NCBI RefSeq assembly: GCF_013368755.1
Contig: NC_049561.1
Span: 3,596,001-3,660,000 of the forward strand
DNA from: Talaromyces rugulosus
Lineage: Eukaryota; Ascomycota; Eurotiomycetes; Eurotiales; Trichocomaceae
Direction: 5' to 3'
DNA: 64,000 bases
A program made the position numbers and the translations under genes. The notes beneath the pieces are model-generated. The model ran no database searches. It was not told the origin of the DNA and saw only the letters and a list, made by a program, of their open reading frames with translations. Each line of letters starts with the position of its first letter. The first letter of the stretch is position 1. Positions 57,357 to 64,000 of this stretch are shown here, piece by piece.

Positions 57357-59495
57357 ATGGTCGCTGCTCACCCGATCAAGAGAATGTCCTGCGGGGAAGG
57401 CGTGTCCTTCGAAGCTCACCCGTATGCGTTTCGCTTCAATCCGTCGACGACGGCACTCGTCATAATCGACATGCAACGCGATTTCTTATTGAAGGATGGT
57501 TTTGGCTACATTCAGGCAGGTGATGCCGGTATCGAAAAGGTGCAAGCCACCATCCAGCCCACTTTAGCTGTGCTACGCATGTTCCGCGAACGTGGGATGC
57601 ATGTCATTCACACGCGTGAAGGTCACAGGCCGGATCTTCGTGATCTACCAGCGCCCAAGTTGCTGAGACAGGCTCGTGCTCCCAACACTCGCCATTCTAT
57701 GGTCATTGGCGACGTTGGCCCCATGGGGAGGCTTCTTACCCGGGGAGAATACGGTCATGACATTATTGACGAGCTACAACCACTTTCTGGAGAGTGCGTG
57801 GTGGACAAGCCCGGAAAGGGTAGTTTCTTTTCCACTATATTGCACGAGCATCTGGTTGACCGAGGGATCACACATTTGATTGTAGTCGGTGTCACAGTCG
57901 AGTGCTGTGTTACAACTACCGTTCGGGAGGCCAATGATCGTGGATTTGAAGCGTGTATTCTCAGTGACTGTACGGACGGATTTGTGTCGAGTTTTAAGTC
58001 GGCCTCACTTGACATGATCCATTTTTCTGAAGGACTATTTGGATTCGTTAGCGAATCCCAACCGCTTCTCGCCGCCTTGTCTACGCTTCCCGCTCCTCGC
58101 AAAGCTGCGCCTGACTGGGACGGTTCCATGGGTATAGAAGCCCTAAAAAATGCGTATTCTACTGGGTTATCACCAAGTACGGTTATCAACCATGTTCTGG
58201 ACAAGATTAATGCGGATAAAGTGCAACATCCGTCGGTTTGGATCAGCCTGTCTTCGGCCGAGTATCTTCTAAACAGAGCAACATGGCTCGAACAATCGGC
58301 GGATAGAAACTTGCCTTTGTTTGGCGTACCCTTTGCCGTCAAGGATAACATTGATGTTTCCGGACTTCCTACGACGGCAGCATGTCCATCTTTTGAATAT
58401 ATCCCCAAAGTATCCGCTCATGTTGTCAAACAACTAGAAGACGCGGGGGCAATCGTGGTCGGTAAGACAAATTTGGACCAGTTTGCCACAGGACTTGTTG
58501 GCACTAGATCGCCATATGGCGCCTGTCATTGTGTTTTTGACTCCACTCGTGTGTCCGGTGGCTCAAGCTCGGGATCTGCCGTAGCCGTCGCTCTGGGCCA
58601 GGTATCATTTGCCCTAGGGACAGATACAGCGGGCTCCGGTCGTATTCCAGCAGCATTTAATGGCATTGTCGGGCTGAAACCGACCAAAGGTACGGTGTCT
58701 ACAGCAGGCGTGATACCCGCTTGTAGGACCCTCGATTGCGTTTCATTCTTCGCTGGTACAATTTCCGATGCAAGAAGTGTATGGCTTGCATCCAAAGGAC
58801 GAGACTCCAAAGATCCGTATTCACGAAGCTCCCCATCTTTGGCATCTCTAAGTAGCAGGTCCCTACTACACGAAGAGTCTCCCTATACCGTTTCTTTTCC
58901 TCCTGAAGATCTATTAAAGACTACAATATCTCCCCCTTATCAAGATCAATTTGCAAAAATTGTTTCATTGGTTCGCAATCTTGCTTATTCCGAAGAAGTT
59001 GTCTTCGACTGGTCATCATATCTCTCCGCCTCTGACCTAGTATACAAAGGTGCCTTTGTTGCCGAGAGGGCCGCGTTTTTACAAGATGCCCTAAAAAGCA
59101 AACAAAAAATAACATTGCACCCAGTGACACAAAAAGTCCTGAACTCGGCCAACTCCATATCTGCATCCGACGCATTCTGCGATATTTATGAAGCCCAGCG
59201 ACTGTCCAAACTCATGGAAGCCGAGTTCGACAAGTGCGATATTCTCATCGTACCCACTGCGCCAAACCACCCAACAATTGCAGGAGTAGAGCAAGACCCG
59301 ATTGGGCCCAATCTCAAGCTGGGTATTTTTGCAAGCGCGGTCAATGTTCTCGACTTGGCTGCGATTGCTATCCCTGCTGGTCGTGTTGAGGGCCTACCCT
59401 TTGGTATATCCGTGATTGGGCCTGCTTTTAGGGAAGGGTTCATTATCACTATTGCTCAGAGGATTCAAACTCGTTTGGAACATTTTGTACTATAA
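57357..59495 (+). CDS. Fused biuret-hydrolase-like / allophanate-hydrolase-like enzyme
   Basis: 712 residues, single exon, two enzymes in one chain. Residues about 25-235 are an isochorismatase-family cysteine hydrolase with triad Asp38 (IIDMQRDF), Lys151 (VDKPGKGSF) and Cys184 (VTVECCVTTTVREANDRG). The motifs HTREGHRPDLRDLPAPK and GPMGRLLTRGEYGHDII are those of biuret hydrolases rather than of nicotinamidases. Residues about 250-712 are an amidase-signature enzyme with Lys329 (FAVKDN), the GGSSSG loop and nucleophile Ser427 (TDTAGSGR). TNLDQFATGLVGTRSPYG and PACRTLDCVS are allophanate-hydrolase hallmarks. Predicted: biuret (or similar ureide) to allophanate, then to ammonia and CO2. The separate C-terminal domain of AtzF/Dur1-type hydrolases is missing. 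Cytosolic; GATA boxes upstream fit nitrogen control. Confidence 0.85.
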   Translation: MVAAHPIKRMSCGEGVSFEAHPYAFRFNPSTTALVIIDMQRDFLLKDGFGYIQAGDAGIEKVQATIQPTLAVLRMFRERGMHVIHTREGHRPDLRDLPAPKLLRQARAPNTRHSMVIGDVGPMGRLLTRGEYGHDIIDELQPLSGECVVDKPGKGSFFSTILHEHLVDRGITHLIVVGVTVECCVTTTVREANDRGFEACILSDCTDGFVSSFKSASLDMIHFSEGLFGFVSESQPLLAALSTLPAPRKAAPDWDGSMGIEALKNAYSTGLSPSTVINHVLDKINADKVQHPSVWISLSSAEYLLNRATWLEQSADRNLPLFGVPFAVKDNIDVSGLPTTAACPSFEYIPKVSAHVVKQLEDAGAIVVGKTNLDQFATGLVGTRSPYGACHCVFDSTRVSGGSSSGSAVAVALGQVSFALGTDTAGSGRIPAAFNGIVGLKPTKGTVSTAGVIPACRTLDCVSFFAGTISDARSVWLASKGRDSKDPYSRSSPSLASLSSRSLLHEESPYTVSFPPEDLLKTTISPPYQDQFAKIVSLVRNLAYSEEVVFDWSSYLSASDLVYKGAFVAERAAFLQDALKSKQKITLHPVTQKVLNSANSISASDAFCDIYEAQRLSKLMEAEFDKCDILIVPTAPNHPTIAGVEQDPIGPNLKLGIFASAVNVLDLAAIAIPAGRVEGLPFGISVIGPAFREGFIITIAQRIQTRLEHFVL

Positions 59496-59834
59496 TGAGC
59501 TATAACATAGAATATCCATGGAGGTATCACATGCGTGTTCAGACTTTAATAAATCGGGCATCAACAATAATTTCCATCCGATTTTCTTCCGGCCAATTAC
59601 CCGACAACAAGCTTTCCACGGTGAAACTCGTTAGTAGCTATATTTCACAATGTCTAGAGCACTGTGCCCTAGCAGGAAATTTGGTGTTTAGACCCCACCG
59701 CTTACGTAGGCTGCATACGCGGACTTGTCCATCTTATCTTATCTTTGTTCATCTCCTAGACCAATTCTCGATCTCGCGATGAATCCTCACAATTAATCTT
59801 CACACGCGAGCATAACTTGAAGGAGAAAAAAAGA
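59496..59834. promoter_or_regulatory. Intergenic with tandem GATA boxes upstream of secreted protein
   Basis: Read on the minus strand AAGATAAGATAAGAT at 59731-59745, about 90 bp before the start of the next gene; identical to the word in the regulator 1/AKR promoter. Confidence 0.6.
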
Positions 59835-61382
59835 ATGTCCTCTGTTGCAAGGGCTTTGGCCAGCCTGGCGTGGGTCGGCTGTGCAGCCTCGCTCCATAGC
59901 AGTGATCCCATCGAGGTTCCGTCCAACATACACAATGCAAATCACATATTCAACACCATTCACTCGTCCATGAGACAATGGGGCTCGTCCTGGAATCATA
60001 ACGGCATGTCCTTTTTTCTCGCAAGCGTACCAGCCGGCACTCAATTCTACCATGGCACCACCGACAGCACCCAAGTCAACGGTACAGAATGGCTGGCTTT
60101 TGAGCCCCAGCATGCCTTGTTCTTTGCTCATCCTCGTGGCCAGCGGCCAGGACGCCCTCCCCATAATGAGCATCCCTTCGGTAGCCCGGAACAAGATGTC
60201 CTAGAAGAGTCAGCGGACGATGGAGACGAGCGTTACGGATATCTACACACCTACTCGGCAGCCAAGGATCTTCGCCTCTTGTATATCGATGGTCTGTCTG
60301 CTGCAAAGACCGACATGGGTACACTAGATTCTCAGGATAGGATTCTCTTCGGTGACAAAATAGCCACACTACTAGAAAACACACCCCAATCCCCCGATGG
60401 ACATGGCCCCAACGGCCCTCCTGGCGAGGCCGAACGAGCACAGCTTGCATGCGAGATGGCCAAAAACGAATGGAGCGGCCGTATCGATGGTTTCCTGCGA
60501 GCCGAAGCTGGCTTTGAGATCATTCTGTGCGACTTTTCTCGCGACGTGCATCTGGTGCGCATGGCTGCGCTGTTGCCTCGCACCTTTGACGATGGCAAGG
60601 ATATCTTCCAATACAAATCAATCGCGGCACGTTTTGATGGGATTGGTGGTGGGCGTGTGCGAGTGAACTATGATAACTTTGTGACTGCATATGCATATGA
60701 TAATCTAAACGTATTTGACGACGACCAATCCGCACACCCAAGACTCGCCAATATATCGTCTGAGCAACTTGCGGGCATCCGAAATGATCTCGCGAAGCTG
60801 GTTCTCGATCACGAGGCAAATGACTCATCCTTCAACTGGCAATCCATCGCCGACATGATCGTGACGCGATACTCGGATTTGTTGCAATATCTTGCCTCTG
60901 GCGAACTCGACTCGTTGGAAGCCCTCCAAACGTACGCCGTGAAACCATATATCCCGTTCATTGACGTGCGGCACCGCAACGCCACACTCGAAGCTGAACG
61001 GTGCGCCACGCAGTTCATCCCTCAGGGAGAATGCTCATCCACCGGGGAAAACCTCGCTGCAAAGGCTATATACGACGTTTCGTTCAGCATTTGCTCCACA
61101 GTACACTCTATCCTAGACGACACTGATCTCGACACCGCCGTGTCCCGACTCCGGAAATTGATTGACTATCTTTCATGGACAACCTGGAAGGGGTGCTCGC
61201 GGAAATGCGGCTTCAATGAAGAATGCTATATCCCCATTTGGCCCTTCGGTACTGTGCAAGACCGGTTGAGTCCGCAGTGCAGAGATACGCAGAATAATGA
61301 TGGTGAGAAGTACTGGGGTGGATTTGGTCGACCTCCTCCGGGTAGATCTCCAGGTGGGCCTACGACTTCGGAATTGAGGTGA
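59835..61382 (+). CDS. Secreted fungal protein of unknown function
   Basis: 515 residues, single exon; the ATG at 59835 gives a clean signal peptide (about 1-19, ALASLAWVGCAAS). A conserved early block reads MSFFLASVPAGTQFYHGTT, then EWLAFEPQHALFFAHP and YLHTYSAAKDLRLLYIDG; LDSQDRILFG follows. Proline/Gly-rich linkers flank it. The last 110 residues are Cys-rich (WKGCSRKCGFNEECY, PQC), suggesting disulfides. I know this as a recurring but unnamed ascomycete family. The YHGT then EWLAF/A..FA pattern recalls the NAD-binding start of ADP-ribosyltransferase folds, but I see no reliable third motif. GATA boxes upstream suggest nitrogen-starvation expression. Confidence 0.75.
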   Translation: MSSVARALASLAWVGCAASLHSSDPIEVPSNIHNANHIFNTIHSSMRQWGSSWNHNGMSFFLASVPAGTQFYHGTTDSTQVNGTEWLAFEPQHALFFAHPRGQRPGRPPHNEHPFGSPEQDVLEESADDGDERYGYLHTYSAAKDLRLLYIDGLSAAKTDMGTLDSQDRILFGDKIATLLENTPQSPDGHGPNGPPGEAERAQLACEMAKNEWSGRIDGFLRAEAGFEIILCDFSRDVHLVRMAALLPRTFDDGKDIFQYKSIAARFDGIGGGRVRVNYDNFVTAYAYDNLNVFDDDQSAHPRLANISSEQLAGIRNDLAKLVLDHEANDSSFNWQSIADMIVTRYSDLLQYLASGELDSLEALQTYAVKPYIPFIDVRHRNATLEAERCATQFIPQGECSSTGENLAAKAIYDVSFSICSTVHSILDDTDLDTAVSRLRKLIDYLSWTTWKGCSRKCGFNEECYIPIWPFGTVQDRLSPQCRDTQNNDGEKYWGGFGRPPPGRSPGGPTTSELR

Positions 61383-61564
61383 ACTATGGGTTTATTCTTT
61401 TTCGCTGTATTTAATTTTGGTTAGAGGTTATATATACGCATGTAGAGTAAACAATGATATTGTAAATCAATTGAGATTCTTAGCTGACATCATTGCATGT
61501 AGCGCAGTTATACATCCAGATTTCTCAAAAAAAAAAAATGGATATTTTAGGCTTCGAATTAAAT

Positions 61565-64000
61565 CTAAGCATTCAAGCGCAATTTTTCCAACTCACGAAT
61601 CTGCTCCTCGATCAATTGAGCCTCTCCCTCAGCATCGCGCAGCCTCTTTTCTTCTTGCTCACGGACCTCGGGCTTAACCTTTTCTTGCCATCCAGGCGCG
61701 CTCATGTTCTTTTGCACGCGCGACACCAAATCCTGCGCCTTTTGCAGATTGGCCTTGGCTTTTTCTTCCTGTTCGAGGGCGACCTGCTTCGACACCTTGA
61801 GGTAGACGGCAACGTCGGCGCCGACAGGGGTTGCGACGCATCCAGCCGGACGAGTCTTGTCCTCGGGGCCGAGGAGGGAGATCTCGCCGGCCCATTTGCC
61901 GCCCAGAGACTTGATGGCGACGACCTCGTCGGTGATGGTCTTGTAGGATTTGTCGTTGTAGGCGGCGAGGATCAAGTCGGATTTTTCCTTGACGTCGTAC
62001 TGGGCGAGTATGGAGCGGATGGCCTTGGAAGTGTCGAGTACCAATTCGTAGGCTTTCTCGGCCGACTCGTCATCAAAGGCTGTCCGGGGTTCGGGGAAGC
62101 GGGCGATCATGATCGACTCGGTCTTGTCACCTTGGCGACGAGGCAGGCGTTGCCAGAGATCCTCGGTGATATAAGGCATAATCGGGTGGATGAGAAGGAG
62201 TCCTCCCTCCAGCGCAGTGTACAGGGTCTGTTTGGCAGACTCTTGCACCTCTGCGGGGGCATCATCCTGCAACAGCGACTTGGAGTTCTCGATAAAGACA
62301 TCACAAAGCTGAGAGTAGATGTATTGGTACGCAGTCGAAGCGGAGACGGAGAAATCACGTGTTTCAATGGCTTTGTTGATATCCTTGGCTGCAGAGTTGA
62401 ACTTGTGCAAAATCCAACGCTCCGAGAGAGACTCATGGCCGGTCTTGCTCGGTGATGCCGACGGCTTGAAATCCGGACCGAGCTTTCCAAGAACGAATTT
62501 CGTGGCTTGGTAGATTTTATTGCTAAGAAATTTATCAGTAAATTTCTCTCCTTCATCTCAGAGACCGGGCTTACCAGAAACGGCGGTATCCAAAGATAAC
62601 GTTGATATCAAACGCGATATCTCCACCACCTGTAGTGTAAGATACAAGAGCCATGCGCAACGCATCGGCACCACATTCGGGGATACCCTTGGGGAAGGCC
62701 TTCTTTTGGTACTTGCTCGCGATTCCGATTTCCTTCTCGGCCAGGTTACCGGCCTTCAGTTTTTCATACAATTCATCAAGAGTAATACCCCGTTGGACGT
62801 CAAGGGGATCGACGACATTGCCTAGCGACTTGCTCATCTTGCGACCCTCGCTATCTCGGATGAGAGAGTGGCAGTAGACCTCCTTGAATGGGACCTTGCC
62901 AGTCAGCTTCAGACTGAGCATGATCATTCTCCTGATATCATGTGTTAGCGCAAGGTAGAAGAGGGTTGAAAGAATTTCTTACGCGACCCAGAAAAAGAGA
63001 ATATCCCAACCAGTCTCCAAAACGCTCGTAGGGAAAAGTTTGGTAAAGTCAGGGTGCTCGGCGTTGGGCCAGCCCAGGGTAGCAAAGGGCCACAAGCCAG
63101 AAGAAAACCAGGTATCCAAAACATCTTCGTCTCTTCGGAGAGTGAATTTCTGGCCTGGGAATTTGGCGGCCGCCTTTGCACGGGCTTCTTCCTCGGAGCG
63201 TCCTGTGACCCACGAATTGTTGTCTGCCTCGTCTGCGACTTGTCCTTCGATCTCTACAACCCAGGCAGGCGCTTGATGTCCCCTATTGATTATATCAGTA
63301 ACGAATACCTTCAAAAGGTGCATGATCATATACATACCACCACAATTGACGGGAAAGACACCAGTCCTGGATATTCCTCATCCAATGGAAAAAGTTCTTC
63401 TCCGCAGAGGCTGGGCTGATTACAATTTCCTTGTCTTCGACAGCCTTGATGGCGGCTTGGGCGAGATCGTCCATCTTCATCCACCACTGCGGCTTGAGCA
63501 CCGGCTCAATAATGTCTTTACTCTTCTCACAGCGAGGAATGACCATAGGGTTGTTTTCCCACTTGACGTATAGCCCTTGCTCCTTGAGCTTTTCAATGAC
63601 AGCATATCTAGCGTCAAACCGTTTGAGACCAGAAAAGGCACCGCAATTGTCCTTGAGAGTTCCGTTGTCGTTCAACTGTTTACGTTAGCATTGTAGTAGA
63701 AAGCCTCCATGCGCAACTTACGATCGAGACGAATTCAAGACCGTGTGCCTTCCCGCGAGCATAATCGTTAAAGTCGTGGGCAGGAGTCAGCTTGACAGCA
63801 CCAGTTCCAAAATCCATGGCAACAGAGGTATCGGCAACAATCGGCATAAGACGGTCGACGAACGGATGCTTTGCCTTTTTGCCGACCAAGTGCTGATATC
63901 TTTTATCTATTGTGATTGATTAGTAGCCACCAACTGAAGACTGTAGAGACTTCTTTCTTACCATCAGGGTGTACGGCAATACCCGTATCACCAAGCATGG
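61565..64000 (-). CDS. vas1: Valyl-tRNA synthetase, 3' portion
   Basis: The gene runs off the right edge; the 5' part is missing. Introns at 63907-63961, 63676-63721, 63283-63337, 62932-62982 and 62524-62575 join seamless ValRS sequence: [17 protein letters not shown] of the editing domain, [41 protein letters not shown], the KMSKS loop in [15 protein letters not shown], the anticodon-binding helical bundle, and the C-terminal coiled-coil arm ending [14 protein letters not shown]. It charges tRNA-Val in cytosol and, as in other fungi, probably mitochondria from alternative starts not visible here. Identification certain. Confidence 0.95.

Noticed and set aside
1..64000. CRISPR arrays, rRNA, tRNA genes, intact transposons
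   Set aside because: None found by eye; the genome is eukaryotic and no transposase or reverse-transcriptase motif appears in any frame.

Overview
The window reads as nuclear DNA of a filamentous ascomycete, most likely a member of the Eurotiales (Aspergillus/Penicillium/Talaromyces type). The grounds are 41-75 bp introns with GTAAGT/GTATGT donors and CTAAY branch sites, three Zn2Cys6 regulators, UstYa-family proteins, MFS sugar transporters, and typical fungal housekeeping genes (HRD1, a BRCT-WGR-PARP protein, valyl-tRNA synthetase). Exon junctions were placed by hand so that every intact model is in frame. No tRNA, rRNA, CRISPR array or intact transposon was seen.

Left edge (1-3.9 kb): two convergent UstYa-type (DUF3328) genes and a P450. 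This is the usual company of a ribosomal-peptide (dikaritin-like) or related secondary-metabolite cluster, the rest of which would lie outside the window. 4.2-8.3 kb: an SF1 (UPF1-like) helicase with five in-frame stops and one frameshift, bracketed by two copies of a 21-bp repeat. 9.8-15.3 kb: a ~1,797-residue protein joining a PHD finger to a C-terminal nucleoside-phosphorylase domain.

15.5-24.6 kb: a probable sugar/polyol uptake group: sugar transporter, Zn2Cys6 regulator, second sugar transporter, and zinc polyol/alcohol dehydrogenase, with regulatory-looking inverted repeats in the shared promoters. 24.7-43.9 kb is mostly ordinary: DUF3431 protein, HRD1 ubiquitin ligase, an MFS transporter, a polyQ protein, a maltose-type permease, an amino-acid permease, a TIGR04076 protein, PARP and an F-box protein.

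44.3-61.4 kb is the most interesting part. A Zn2Cys6 regulator diverges from an unusual aldo-keto reductase fusion, followed by a secreted GH3 beta-glucosidase. Then come an NCS1 nucleobase/allantoin-type permease, a 2-oxoglutarate/Fe(II) oxygenase, a second Zn2Cys6 regulator, a fused biuret-hydrolase-like/allophanate-hydrolase-like enzyme, and a secreted protein of unknown function. Four intergenic regions here carry tandem GATAAGATAAG boxes (AreA-type nitrogen control). Two divergent promoters share the rare word CCGCGGGCTCAG, in one case as a perfect 19-bp palindrome. I infer a nitrogen-starvation-controlled pathway that imports a ureido- or nucleobase-like compound, oxidises it and releases ammonia through biuret/allophanate-type intermediates. 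The right end is the 3' half of valyl-tRNA synthetase, cut by the window edge.
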